Source of the DNA: Dongia mobilis
Lineage (GTDB): Bacteria > Pseudomonadota > Alphaproteobacteria > Dongiales > Dongiaceae
Length of the DNA: 64,000 bases
Assembly (NCBI RefSeq): GCF_004363235.1
Contig: NZ_SNYW01000010.1
Location: forward strand, 62,001-126,000
Reading direction: 5' to 3'
This document shows, one piece after another, positions 8,425-17,900 of this stretch. The position numbers and the translations under genes are program-made. The notes under the pieces are model-generated. The model was not told where the DNA came from, did not search any database, and was given only the letters and a program-made list of their open reading frames with translations. Position 1 is the stretch's first letter. Each line of letters begins with the position of its first letter.

Positions 8425-10986
8425 ATGGCAGAGTTTCCGGCAAGGGCCAAGGTCGTCATCGTCGGCCTCGGCGGCATCGTGGGCGCATCGGTCGCCCACC
8501 ACCTGATCGAGCGCGGCTGGGACGACATCGTCGGCATCGACAAGTCCGGTGTCCCCACCGATATCGGCTCGACCGCCCATGCCTCCGATTTCTGCTACAT
8601 GACCAGCCACGATTTCCTCTCCTGCTGGTCTTCGCTCTATTCCATCGATTTCTATTCCAAACTCGGCCATTACGAGCGCATCGGCGGCCTGGAAGTGGCG
8701 CGTGTCGGCGATGACGGCCGCATGGACGAGATCAAGCGTAAGGTGGCCTCCGCCAAGGCCTTCGGCACCCGCGCGCGGCTGGTGGGCCCGGCCGAGATCA
8801 AGAAGAAATTCCCGTTGATCGAGGAAGACAAGGTCCAGGGCGGCCTGTGGGACCCCGATGCCGGCCTTGTCATCCCGCGGTCCCAGACTGTCGCCGGCAA
8901 GCTGGTCAACCAGGCTGAGGCCGCCGGCAAGCTCAAGGTCTTCGCCCATACCTCGGCCAAGTCGCTGGTGATCGAGAATGGCCGCATCAAGGGCGTCGTG
9001 ACCGAGAAGGGCACGATCATGGCGGATTACGTCGTGGTCTGCGCTGGCCTCTGGGGCCGCCTCATCGCCGAGATGGCGGGCGAGGATCTGCCGGTCATGC
9101 CGGTCGACCACCCGCTCACCTTCTTCGGGCCCTATACCGAGTTCGCCAATACCGGCAAGGAGATCGGCTGGCCGCTGCTGCGCGACCAGGGCAACTCCGC
9201 CTATATGCGCGACACCGGCGATCCCAAGACCGCCGAGGGCGGCATGATCGAATGGGGCTATTACGAGGAGAAGAACCCGCGCCTGGTCCACCCGCGCGAT
9301 CTTCTCGAAAAGGAACAGGCCCGCCTCTCCCCCTCGCAGCGCGACCTGGAGATGGACCAGATCATCGAGCCCCTGGAACGCGCCATCGAGCTGACGCCGA
9401 TCCTGGCCGAGCTCGGCTATGAGGAAAAGCGCTCCTTCAACGGCCTCCTCCAGGTGACCACCGATGGCGGCCCCTCGATCGGCGAAAGCCAGAAGGTGCG
9501 CGGCCTCTGGTACGCGGTCGGCATCTGGGTGAAGGACGGCCCCGGCATGGGCAAGCTGGTCGCCGACTGGATGACCGATGGCCGTACCCCCATCGACCAC
9601 AACCGCATCGACTTCGCCCGCTTCTATCCGCACATGCTGGAGGAGAAGTTCATCGAGGGCCGCTGCGGTGAGGCGGCGCGCAAGATCTACAATCCCGCCG
9701 TCCATCCACGCGAGCCCTATGACACCGGCCGCAACGTCAAGCGCTCGCCCTTCTACGAGCGCGAAGTGGAGCTGGGCGGCTATTTCATGGAACTGGGCGG
9801 CTGGGAGCGCGCCCATGGCTACAAGGCCAACGAGCATCTGCTGGAGAAATACGGCGACCGTGTGCCGGTCCGCGCCAATGAATGGGATAACCGCCATTTC
9901 TGGCGCGTCTCCAATGCCGAGCATCTCGCCATGAGCGAGGATTGCGGCATCGTCAATCTCTCGCACTTCTACATGTTCGACGTCGAAGGCCCGGACCATG
10001 TCGAGCTGATGGAATGGATCTGTGCCGCCAAGATCGGCGGCGATGCCAATATCGGCAAGGGCATCTATACGCATTTCCTCGATGACGAGGGCATGGTGCG
10101 CGCCGATCTCACCGTCATCCGGATGGCCGATCGCATCCGCGTCATAGACGGCGCCGATGCCGGCCCACGCGATTTCCACTATGTCCGCCGCATGGCCGAG
10201 GACAAGGGGATGAACGTCAAGGTGACCGACGTCTCCACGCAATACGTCACCATCGGCATCTGGGGTCCCAACGCCCGCACCACCCTGCAAAAGGTCGTCG
10301 AGGACCCGGCCGGACTCGAACCCGCCGCCTTCCCCTTCGCCGCCATCAAGCAGATCAAGATCGGCGGCAAGCCGGTCACCGCCTTCCGCATCTCCTATGT
10401 CGGCGAGCAGGGCTGGGAATTGCACATGCGCTACGAGGACGGCCTCGCCGTGTGGGACGCGCTGCGCTCGACCGGTGTGATGGCCTTCGGTGTCGAGACC
10501 TACGCCAACAGCCGCCGCATGGAGAAGAGCCTGCGCCTGCAGAACGCCGATCTCCTCACCGAGTACAACCTGATCGAAAGCGACCTGCAGCGCCCCAAGG
10601 TCAAGGAACCGGATTTCCGGGGCAAGGCGGCCAATATCAGGCACCGCGCGCTGCCCAACCAGGTGGCGATGCTCTGCACCCTCGTCATGACCGAGAACAC
10701 GGATAGCAAGGGTGTGGCCCGCTATCCCGTCGGCATTCTGCCGGTGATGGACCCGGCGACCGGGGAGACGCTGGTGGATGAACTGGGCCGCCGCTCCTTC
10801 ACCACCTCGATCGCCTATGGCCCCACCATCGGCAAGAACATCGCCCTTGCCTATCTCCCCTGGTCCTACTGCCAGGTGGGCCGCAAGCTGATCGTCGAAT
10901 ATTTCGGCGAGACCTACCCGGTCGAGGTGGCTGGCGTGGGCTACAAGCCGCTCTACGATCCGGAAAACCTCAAGCCGCGCACGTAA
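8425..10986 (+). CDS. FAD-dependent oxidoreductase with C-terminal GcvT domain (dimethylglycine/sarcosine dehydrogenase-like)
   Basis: An 853-residue cytoplasmic protein. The N-terminus is a DAO-type FAD domain with nucleotide-binding loop VGLGGIVG (residues 13-20). A middle FAO_M-like region follows, then an aminomethyltransferase (GCV_T) domain from about residue 480, with GMVRADLTVIR and GIWGPNAR, and a GCV_T C-terminal barrel after about 730. This order is that of dimethylglycine and sarcosine dehydrogenases, which oxidise an N-methyl group and pass it to tetrahydrofolate. At the place where many relatives have the flavin-linking STWHAAG, this protein has STAHASDF, keeping the His. ATG 8425 was chosen over the upstream frame because it begins the FAD fold and has GGAG upstream. 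The divergent mttB-like gene suggests a shared methylamine substrate pathway. The exact substrate is unknown. Confidence 0.87.
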   Translation: MAEFPARAKVVIVGLGGIVGASVAHHLIERGWDDIVGIDKSGVPTDIGSTAHASDFCYMTSHDFLSCWSSLYSIDFYSKLGHYERIGGLEVARVGDDGRMDEIKRKVASAKAFGTRARLVGPAEIKKKFPLIEEDKVQGGLWDPDAGLVIPRSQTVAGKLVNQAEAAGKLKVFAHTSAKSLVIENGRIKGVVTEKGTIMADYVVVCAGLWGRLIAEMAGEDLPVMPVDHPLTFFGPYTEFANTGKEIGWPLLRDQGNSAYMRDTGDPKTAEGGMIEWGYYEEKNPRLVHPRDLLEKEQARLSPSQRDLEMDQIIEPLERAIELTPILAELGYEEKRSFNGLLQVTTDGGPSIGESQKVRGLWYAVGIWVKDGPGMGKLVADWMTDGRTPIDHNRIDFARFYPHMLEEKFIEGRCGEAARKIYNPAVHPREPYDTGRNVKRSPFYEREVELGGYFMELGGWERAHGYKANEHLLEKYGDRVPVRANEWDNRHFWRVSNAEHLAMSEDCGIVNLSHFYMFDVEGPDHVELMEWICAAKIGGDANIGKGIYTHFLDDEGMVRADLTVIRMADRIRVIDGADAGPRDFHYVRRMAEDKGMNVKVTDVSTQYVTIGIWGPNARTTLQKVVEDPAGLEPAAFPFAAIKQIKIGGKPVTAFRISYVGEQGWELHMRYEDGLAVWDALRSTGVMAFGVETYANSRRMEKSLRLQNADLLTEYNLIESDLQRPKVKEPDFRGKAANIRHRALPNQVAMLCTLVMTENTDSKGVARYPVGILPVMDPATGETLVDELGRRSFTTSIAYGPTIGKNIALAYLPWSYCQVGRKLIVEYFGETYPVEVAGVGYKPLYDPENLKPRT

Positions 10987-11010
10987 GGCGCCGGATCCCC
11001 CCCCCAGAAT

Positions 11011-11045
11011 AAAACGCCCCGGCCGCAAGACCGGGGCGTTTTTTG
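11011..11045 (+). terminator. Rho-independent terminator after the FAD/GcvT gene
   Basis: A 10-bp stem (11013-11022 with 11031-11040) with an 8-base loop, followed by a run of six T. Confidence 0.92.
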
Positions 11046-11102
11046 TGCTTGCTACCAGACCACTCTCGCCATAGCTTTTTCTAGTTTAAGGAGAAGACGT
11101 TG

Positions 11103-11477
11103 ATGAATATTCAAGACGAACTCGTCAAGGCGTCGCTCAAGACATCCAGCGCGATGGACCCGTTGCTCGGCCGGGCATTGAACATGTTTCTCGGAGCAAT
11201 CCTGATCGCGGTGATCTGGGTGGTGGAATTCGTAGCGATCATGGCTCTCGGCCAGATGGTTGCCGATCTCGCATCGCCGGACGATTCGTTTCCCTATCTA
11301 CTATCTTACGCGCTGCTGCTGATCTTCATTGGCCTTTCGGTACTTGTCTCCCTTGGCATGTGCTTGCAGCAATCCGATGACCTGCGGCTGACATTGCTGG
11401 CGGCCTGTCGCTGGTCGGCGCCGGGTATGATTGTTGGGCTTGTCAAATGGTGCATTCGCCGGACGCTTGCACGCTAG
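11103..11477 (+). CDS. Small integral membrane protein of unknown function
   Basis: A 124-residue protein that I do not recognise. It has a soluble N-terminus of ~25 residues and a long hydrophobic segment at about 31-57 (FLGAILIAVIWVVEFVAIMAL). A second lies at about 68-88 (LLSYALLLIFIGLSVLVSL) and a weaker third around 95-115, ending in basic residues (CIRRTLAR). The ribosome binding site AAGGAGA (11088-11094) is excellent. ATG 11103 and the TTG directly before it are both possible starts. It stands alone behind a terminator and before a pair of palindromic repeats, so it is probably monocistronic. Its lower GC and fewer third-position G/C than neighbours are noticeable. Confidence 0.62.
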   Translation: MNIQDELVKASLKTSSAMDPLLGRALNMFLGAILIAVIWVVEFVAIMALGQMVADLASPDDSFPYLLSYALLLIFIGLSVLVSLGMCLQQSDDLRLTLLAACRWSAPGMIVGLVKWCIRRTLAR

Positions 11478-11536
11478 CGACGCCCGGCCGCAAGACCTGC
11501 GCGCCGTTTCTGCCTCTATACACTGACCCCTGTTAT

Positions 11537-11567
11537 TGTCATGGCCCGCGCAGGCGGGCCATCCACG
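11537..11567 (+). repeat. Short palindromic intergenic repeat, family A
   Basis: Contains GGCCCGC, a GCAG loop and GCGGGCC, starting TGTCATG and ending ATCCACG. It closely matches the copy at 36,649-36,679 and is paired with an inverted relative at 11,598-11,628. Confidence 0.6.
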
Positions 11568-11597
11568 CGCTTGTTGACATAGGATAAAGGAAATTCT

Positions 11598-11628
11598 TGG
11601 GTGCCCCTCCTGCACGTGGCATGACAAA
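11598..11628 (-). repeat. Short palindromic intergenic repeat, family A (inverted partner)
   Basis: On the minus strand it reads TTTGTCATGCCACGTGCAGG followed by AGGGGCACCCA. It forms a head-to-head pair with the copy at 11,537, as in BIME-like arrangements. Confidence 0.5.
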
Positions 11629-11656
11629 GTTCGCTGCCACTATTGGAGTCGCTTAA

Positions 11657-12586
11657 ATGCCCACCCGCCGCTTTCCCGCCCCCACTTCCGTCAGCCGCCG
11701 CGCCCGGACCGTGCTGAATGCGGCGCCGGCACTCACGGCACGGTCGATGGAACTCGCCGCCCTCAATGAGCGGCGGCGCGAAACCTTCGCTCTTTATGCG
11801 CCGCAGGGGGAGAAGTGGCTTTCGAAGCTCGGCGGCCGGTCGGTGCATGCGACGCTCGGCGGCGTGCGGGTGCAGGTGGTGCACCCCAGGGAAAAGCGCG
11901 GCGATGACGTCGTGCTCTATCTCTTCGGCGGCGGCTATGTGCAGGGGACACCGGAGGAGGACCTCTGTGTCACCGCGACCATCGCCCATGAGACCGGCCG
12001 TGTCGTCTATGCGCCTGCCTACCGCCTCGCCCCGGAGCATCCCTATCCGGCAGCGCTCGAGGATGCGCTCAACGTCTATCGCGCCCTCCTCGCCAGCCAT
12101 GGTGCTGCCGCGATCACGCTGATGGGGGAATCCGCCGGGGCCGGGCTGGCCCTCTGCCTCGCTTTGGCGGCGTCACGGGACGCGCTGGCGCTGCCGGCAA
12201 AGCTGGTCCTGCTCTCACCCTGGTCTGACCTCAGTGCGACCGGCGACACCATTGCGACCTTGAAGGGCATCGACCCCTTTCTCGATTACGAGGTGACGCT
12301 GGAGGGCCCCGCCTGCGCCTATGCGGGCCCACGCGACCTCAAGGATCCGCTGATTTCGCCACTCTATGCCGAATTCCCGGCGAACTTCCCGAAGACGCTG
12401 ATCACCACCGGCACGCGCGACCTCTTCCTCTCCGATTGCGCGCGACTGTCCACGAAGATGCGGGCCGCCGGGATCGAAGCGGAACTGCGCGTCTGGGAGG
12501 GCATGTGGCACGTCTTCGAGTTCTACATCGACCTGCCCGAAGCCCGCGCCTCGCTCAGGGAGATCGCTGCATTCATTGCCGGCTGA
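11657..12586 (+). CDS. Alpha/beta hydrolase of the hormone-sensitive-lipase (fold-3) family
   Basis: A 309-residue esterase-like protein without a signal peptide. The nucleophile elbow GESAGAG sits in TLMGESAGAGLALCLALA. The Asp of the triad is likely in TGTRDLFLSD and the His in WEGMWHVFEF, so a complete Ser-Asp-His triad is visible. The usual HGGG oxyanion motif of this family is changed to FGGG (YLFGGGYVQGTPEE), so the His is replaced by Phe. The motif APAYRLAPEHPYPAALED is strongly diagnostic of the family. These enzymes hydrolyse short-chain esters or amides. The natural substrate is unknown. It is convergent with the cytochrome b561 gene 16 bases away. Confidence 0.87.
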   Translation: MPTRRFPAPTSVSRRARTVLNAAPALTARSMELAALNERRRETFALYAPQGEKWLSKLGGRSVHATLGGVRVQVVHPREKRGDDVVLYLFGGGYVQGTPEEDLCVTATIAHETGRVVYAPAYRLAPEHPYPAALEDALNVYRALLASHGAAAITLMGESAGAGLALCLALAASRDALALPAKLVLLSPWSDLSATGDTIATLKGIDPFLDYEVTLEGPACAYAGPRDLKDPLISPLYAEFPANFPKTLITTGTRDLFLSDCARLSTKMRAAGIEAELRVWEGMWHVFEFYIDLPEARASLREIAAFIAG

Positions 12587-12602
12587 CTTCAGCCACGGCG
12601 CA

Positions 12603-13112
12603 TCACGCGCCGGGAACCAGCATGCGCTTCAGCGTATTGTCCCGAAACAGGAAATGATGAGCCAGCGCACCCAGAGCGTGGATCACGATAAAGGCGATGA
12701 AGAGCGGCTTGCCGATTTCGTGAATCTCGCCGAAATCCTCGGAGACATAGATCGCGAGCAGGCCGGTTGCCGGCACCGCGACAAGGAGCAGATAGAAGAT
12801 TCCATGGACGATGCGGGCGGCGATAACGGACCAGCCATGGCCGAGCGGCGCCGGCGCGCCGCGCCTTGCCATCAGCAGGACGCGCAGTGCCACCAGCGCC
12901 AGAATGGCGATGCCGACCCAATAATGCGCTTCGGCCATGAACTGTTCGGCGGCCGAAACCAACTTTCCTTCCGCCGCCTCTTCCATCGCCTCGCCCATGC
13001 TTTCGCCGAATATCAGCTGGAACAGAACCAGTGCCGCGATGAGCCAGTGGAGCAGAATCTGCGAACCCGAATACCCGCGGCGTGGGTGCCCGTTTGTTTG
13101 TACCTGTGCCAT
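12603..13112 (-). CDS. Cytochrome b561 family protein
   Basis: A 169-residue di-heme inner-membrane cytochrome with four hydrophobic helices. Histidines suitable as heme ligands occur in QILLHWLIAALVL, EAHYWVGIAILAL, ARIVHGIFYLLL and VIHALGALAHHF, one or more per helix as in the YodB/CybB group. Such proteins move electrons from quinol, sometimes to superoxide or to periplasmic acceptors. The start at 13112 (MAQVQTNGHPRRGYSG) has a clear AAGGAG 10 bases upstream. The longer frame to 13229 has no such site. It is convergent with the esterase gene and divergent from the DUF1989 gene. Confidence 0.9.
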   Translation of the reverse strand: MAQVQTNGHPRRGYSGSQILLHWLIAALVLFQLIFGESMGEAMEEAAEGKLVSAAEQFMAEAHYWVGIAILALVALRVLLMARRGAPAPLGHGWSVIAARIVHGIFYLLLVAVPATGLLAIYVSEDFGEIHEIGKPLFIAFIVIHALGALAHHFLFRDNTLKRMLVPGA

Positions 13113-13298
13113 GACGGTTTTCTCCTTGAGGCAGCAACTGGCTGAATTCTGACGGGATGATCCGACCGGTTCGTTGATCTGCCGCAACAACCCTAGGCGC
13201 ATCCGGGTGACGGTTCGCTGACTCCGCAAGGTCCTCCGCCTTCCCCTTGGGCGCTTGCCGGGCTAGCCTGTCGGCAAATGTCACGCAGGAGGCAGGCC

Positions 13299-13928
13299 AT
13301 GGCCGAAGGCAACACCATTCCCGGAACCATCATGCGCGACGACCATGTCCCGGCCGGACAACCCTGGGACGGCATCGTCCGCCGTGGCCAGGTGCTTCGG
13401 GTGATCGACCTTGAGGGTCACCAGGGGGTGGATTTCCTTTGCTACAATGCCGAAAATCCGGAAGAGCGCTATCACGCGCCCAATACCCTCAAGAAGAGCC
13501 AAACCCTGAAGCTGACCAGGGGGCACACGCTCTATTCCGACATCGCGCGGCCGATGTTCACGATCGTCGAGGACAGTTATGGCGGGCACGACACCATCGC
13601 CGGCTGCTGCTCCGGCCCGTCGAACCAGATGCTCTATGGCGTCGCCGGCACCACCGGCTGCCGCGAGAATTTCCTCGCCGCCCTGGGGCGCCACGGGCTC
13701 GGCCGCAGGGATATCGTGCCCAACGTCAATTTCTTCTGTACGGTCCCGGTCGATGACCGCCGGCTTGCCGATACGGTCTTCGTCGCCGGCCCGGCCCAGG
13801 CCGGCGACTACATCGATCTGCGCGCCGAGATGGATGCGCTGGCGGTGATTTCCAACTGTCCGCAGGTCAACAACCCCTGCAACGACGGCAAGCCCAAGCC
13901 GATCCGGGTGGTCATCTGGCAGCCGTGA
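13299..13928 (+). CDS. DUF1989 (urea-carboxylase-associated type) protein
   Basis: A 209-residue soluble protein of the DUF1989 family. Typical blocks are GQVLRVIDLEGHQGVDFLCY, HTLYSDIARPMFTIVEDS, GCCSGPSNQMLYG and PQVNNPCNDGKPKPIRVVIW. Two family members, long called urea-amidolyase-associated proteins, were shown to form carboxyguanidine deiminase in the guanidine pathway. No guanidine carboxylase, second DUF1989 gene or allophanate hydrolase lies nearby, so that role is uncertain here. ATG 13299 was chosen because GGAGG lies 6 bases upstream, and the ATG at 13278 lacks one. Single copies of DUF1989 of unknown role are common. Confidence 0.82.
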   Translation: MAEGNTIPGTIMRDDHVPAGQPWDGIVRRGQVLRVIDLEGHQGVDFLCYNAENPEERYHAPNTLKKSQTLKLTRGHTLYSDIARPMFTIVEDSYGGHDTIAGCCSGPSNQMLYGVAGTTGCRENFLAALGRHGLGRRDIVPNVNFFCTVPVDDRRLADTVFVAGPAQAGDYIDLRAEMDALAVISNCPQVNNPCNDGKPKPIRVVIWQP

Positions 13929-14213
13929 CCAAGCGGGCGGGCTCGAACTCATCCCCCCGAGAGGGTGGGTACAAGCCGTCCATGCTGCTGGCGCAAGGCT
14001 GCCTTCCGCCGCCAGTTTTCGATTGCATTGCGACCGGTTCGCAATATATCCAGTTCAATTACCACTAGGGCGGTTATTTTCCATATTTAATGTGTTGTTA
14101 ACTCTGCCCTCGTGGTTGAATTCCGGTCGCATCCCGGCTAGACAGCCGGGCAACCGGATTTATGCTGCGCCGCAACAGACGGCGCGGCGCGACATCATCA
14201 AGCGACGGATATC

Positions 14214-14987
14214 ATGAGCAATCTGCTGACGGCCGAAGTCACCGACGTGCATCACTGGACCGACCGGCTGTTCACCTTCAAGACCACGCGTGACCCCGCT
14301 TTCCGCTTTGCCAGCGGCCAGTTCACGATGATCGGGCTCGAGGTCAACGGCAAGCCGCTGCTGAGGGCCTATTCCATCGCCAGTGCCGCCTATGAGGACA
14401 TGCTCGAATTCCTCTCGATCAAGGTGCCGGACGGCCCCCTCACCTCGCGCCTGCAGCATCTGAAAGCCGGCGACAAAATCCTGGTCGGGCGCAAGGCGAC
14501 CGGCACGCTGCTGCCGACCAACCTGCTGCCGGGCAAGCATCTCTATCTGCTCGGCACCGGCACGGGGCTTGCGCCCTTCATGAGCCTGGTGAAGGACCCC
14601 GAGGTCTATGACCATTACGAGAAGATCGTCCTCGTGCATGGCGTGCGCCACATCAACGAACTAGCCTATGCCGATTTCCTGGAGAAGGAACTGCCGGCCC
14701 ATGAATTGATCGGCGATCTGGTGCGCGAGAAGCTGATCTACTATCCGACCGTGACGCGCGAGCCCTTCAGGCATAACGGCCGCATCACGCTTCTCATCGA
14801 GAACGGTAAGCTGTGCGACGACATCGGCCTGCCCCAGCTCAACGCGGAGGAAGACCGCGTCATGCTGTGCGGGTCGCCCGCCATGCTGGCCGATCTGCGC
14901 CCGCTCTTCGAGACGCGCGGCTTCACCGAAGGCAGCGTCGCCCAGCCCGGCCATTACGTGATCGAGAAGGCCTTCGCCGAGCAGTAG
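14214..14987 (+). CDS. fpr: Ferredoxin/flavodoxin-NADP(+) reductase
   Basis: A 257-residue FAD enzyme of the bacterial FPR subfamily, moving electrons between NADPH and ferredoxin or flavodoxin in the cytoplasm. The FAD-binding motif RAYSIASA is in the N-terminal barrel, and GTGTGLAPFMSLVKD begins the NADP-binding half. VMLCGSPAMLADL and the short C-terminal tail ending in FAEQ (in place of FVEK) are normal for the group. A 285-base spacer precedes the start and contains an AT-rich stretch near 14,070-14,100 that may hold its promoter. It is convergent with tamB, with only 12 bases between stops. Its partner ferredoxin could be the ISC Fdx at 27 kb, but that is speculation. Confidence 0.93.
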   Translation: MSNLLTAEVTDVHHWTDRLFTFKTTRDPAFRFASGQFTMIGLEVNGKPLLRAYSIASAAYEDMLEFLSIKVPDGPLTSRLQHLKAGDKILVGRKATGTLLPTNLLPGKHLYLLGTGTGLAPFMSLVKDPEVYDHYEKIVLVHGVRHINELAYADFLEKELPAHELIGDLVREKLIYYPTVTREPFRHNGRITLLIENGKLCDDIGLPQLNAEEDRVMLCGSPAMLADLRPLFETRGFTEGSVAQPGHYVIEKAFAEQ

Positions 14988-14999
14988 AGCCCGCCGGAA

Positions 15000-17900
15000 T
15001 CAGTAATCCCATTCCCAGTTGATGCCGGCCTTGCCGGCATCGGCGCCGAGCTCGGTTTCCAGCTTGATGTTGTCGGTCATGTCGATCTCGACCTGGGCGG
15101 CGCTGGAATTTGCCGCCGAACCCTGCTTGACGCCGACATAGACGCGGTCGGTAACATAGCGACCGGCGGAGAGGCTGGGCCCGGTCTTGCCATCGCCGGC
15201 ATTGACGCTGAGGTGATCGAGGCCGGTGGCACCGCGGATCGCATCCAGCATGCCGATTCCAGTACTGACGCCCGCCAGTTCCGCCGCTGCCTGAGCCAGC
15301 TGCAGCGCCTCGAAGGCAGTGAGCTCGCCGCTCGATTTTTCGAACAGCAATTGCGACAGCACCTCGTCCTCGGGCAATGTCGGTGTCGAGCTCAGGGAAA
15401 TCTTCGGCTGGCTGGCGCGGTTGCCGACATTGATCGAGATGTCATAGGCATCGACCTTCGACACGGCCTCGAAATCCAGGATCGGGTCGATCTTTTCGCC
15501 ACCGTCGAATTCCACCCGGCCGCGATTGAAGGTCAGCCGACGGCCGACAATGTCGAAGGTGCCGCGCCGCATGCCGACCTCGCCGGTGACGATCGGCAGA
15601 TCGGCGGTACCCGCTACCTTGAGCGATCCTTCCATCTCCGTTTCCAGGCCGCGGCCGCGGATCATCATCTGCCGCACGTCGATCCTGACATCGAGATTGA
15701 TCGCAACGGTCCTGGGCGGCTGCGCCTTTGCGGCCTTGATCGCCCGCGCCCGTTCCGGCGGCGCATTCACCTCGATCACCTCGATCTCCTGGACGCTCGC
15801 CGGCAGGCGGTCGGGAATGCGGATTTCCGATTTCGGTACGCTGACCCTGCCGGCGAGGCTCAGTTCCTGCTTCACCGTGCCGATGATCCCGAGATCGGCA
15901 TCGACCACGGCGCGCGCCAGATCGGTGTCGATCACCAGGGCGCGCTCCAGCTTCACGGCGATCTCGACCGGCATGTCGCCGCCCAGCGTGATGCCGCCAT
16001 TGCCGCTGATCCGGCCCTTGCCCGGCGTACGCGCCGTCAGCGACGCGATTTCGAGGCGGTCGCCGTTGCCACGCACCTCCATCGCCATGCCACGCAGCTT
16101 GATGCCGTAGCGCAGATTGTCATAGCGCCCCTCCGAAAGTACGGCGCTGCCGGCGGCGTTGGGATTGGCGAGCGTGCCCCTGGCGGCAAGATCGACTGTC
16201 AGTTTGCCGGCGATGCGGTCGGCACCACCCGCCAGCAGGCGGTTGACGACGGCAAGGTCCAGATCGCCCGCCGCCCGCGCATCGAGCGCGGCATCTTCGT
16301 CCAGCCGCGGCAGGCCGCTCGCCGGATCGGCCGGCAGGCCGAGTGCCGCAGTAAGATCGAGGCCACCGCCGGTCGAGAAATCCACCCGGCTCGTCGCCTG
16401 CAGTCGGTCGTCGCGCCAGGCGCCGCGCAGATTGGCACCGATGGTGAGACCGCTCGTCCGGTCGAGAGCGATGTCCGACGCCGAAAGGTCGAAATCCGCC
16501 ACGGGCGTGCCGGCCGGACCACCCAGCGACAGATTGCCGTCGATCGTACCCGCCACCTGCTGGGCGGGATCGACCATCCGCAGGATGCCGAGGGACAGCC
16601 GGTTGATGCGCAGAGCGAGATCATTGCCCACCGGCGACAGGCTACCATCCAGCGCCATGCCACCATCGCCATAGCCGAGGTCGAGTCCGGCAATCTCGAC
16701 CCTCTCCCCGGCCAGGACGATGCGCGCCGGCTGCCTGAGCGCCAGCGTTTCGCCACGTAGGGTCGCGCGCAAGGACGCGATCTCCGCCGCGATCTGCTCG
16801 GGCGATCGCGCCAGATCGGCCTGCATGTCCAGGCTCGCTTCGGGTCCGGCGGCCGCGAGATCGACATCCATGGCCGCCGCATCGCCTCTTGCCGTCAGCG
16901 CCACATTGTCAAACTGGATCTGCGGCGTCACTAGGGCCGCGACGTCCAAGCGTGCATCGATGGCCTGCATACCGCTCGCATCCGCAACACTGCCGACGAC
17001 CCGGATGCTGCCGATCCGCAAGTCTTCCGACAGGGCGATGCCGCTCGCGGTCAGGTCAAGCTCCACATCCTGCTGACCGCCACCATCGCGGAGGGCGATG
17101 TCGCCCAGGACCGAACCATCGAGATCGCTGCCGACCAGCGGCGCATAGGGAGCGAGCGAGGATATCGCGAGCTTCAACTTGCCATCGGCAACACCGTTCA
17201 AGACACGCACAGCTCCGCTCACCGCACTCGGCCCATGCTGCAAGGCGAGATTGTCGATCCGGATCGCGCCGCTTGCTGCTTCCGTTGCCACCGCAAGTCG
17301 CAAGCGTGCGGGATAGCCGAGCAAGTCGGCATTGCCACTGATACTGGCCTGCGGTGCCGTCGCCAGATCGCTTGCCGTCAGATTGACCTTGAGATTGTCC
17401 GCCGCGATGTCGCCAAAGCCGAGGCGTGGTGAAGAAAGGTCGGCCTGCAGGCGCGGCGCCGCCAGGGTGCCGTCGACCGCGGCCTTCAGGTTGAGCGCGC
17501 CGCTGGCGCCGGGATCGATGGCGGCCAGATCGGCGATGTTGATATCGGCGGTGAGGCTGGTCTGCGCTGGCATGACCGCACCCTTGGCCGTCACCGTCAC
17601 TGCCTGCCCCTGGAGCGAGAGGGATTGCACGTCGATGCTGGCATCGGCGCCGCGGCTGAAGGCGGCGACAATCTGCGGCGCCGGCCCCAGCAATCCATCC
17701 ACCTGCGAGACACCCGTCGCGAGCGCACTTGCCCGGGCGTCGAGATCGACCGACATTGCCCCGGCATCCATGGTAAGGCCGAGATCGGCGGCGATCGCGC
17801 CAGAGAGGTTCATCGTGCCCGCCTTCCCCACCCGCGCCAGATCCGAAGCGGTCAGGTGCAGGGCCGCGGTCAGGCCAGCACCCCAGTTTTCCGCCACCGC

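Noticed and set aside
8233-11028. A 931-residue open frame on the minus strand opposite the FAD/GcvT gene
   Set aside because: It is a mirror of high-GC third positions. The plus-strand gene has clear FAD and GcvT motifs; the antisense frame has only low-complexity His/Asp/Ala-rich sequence.
15213-16760. A 515-residue plus-strand open frame within tamB
   Set aside because: Arg/Gln-rich shadow frame. TamB on the minus strand is fully conserved across it.
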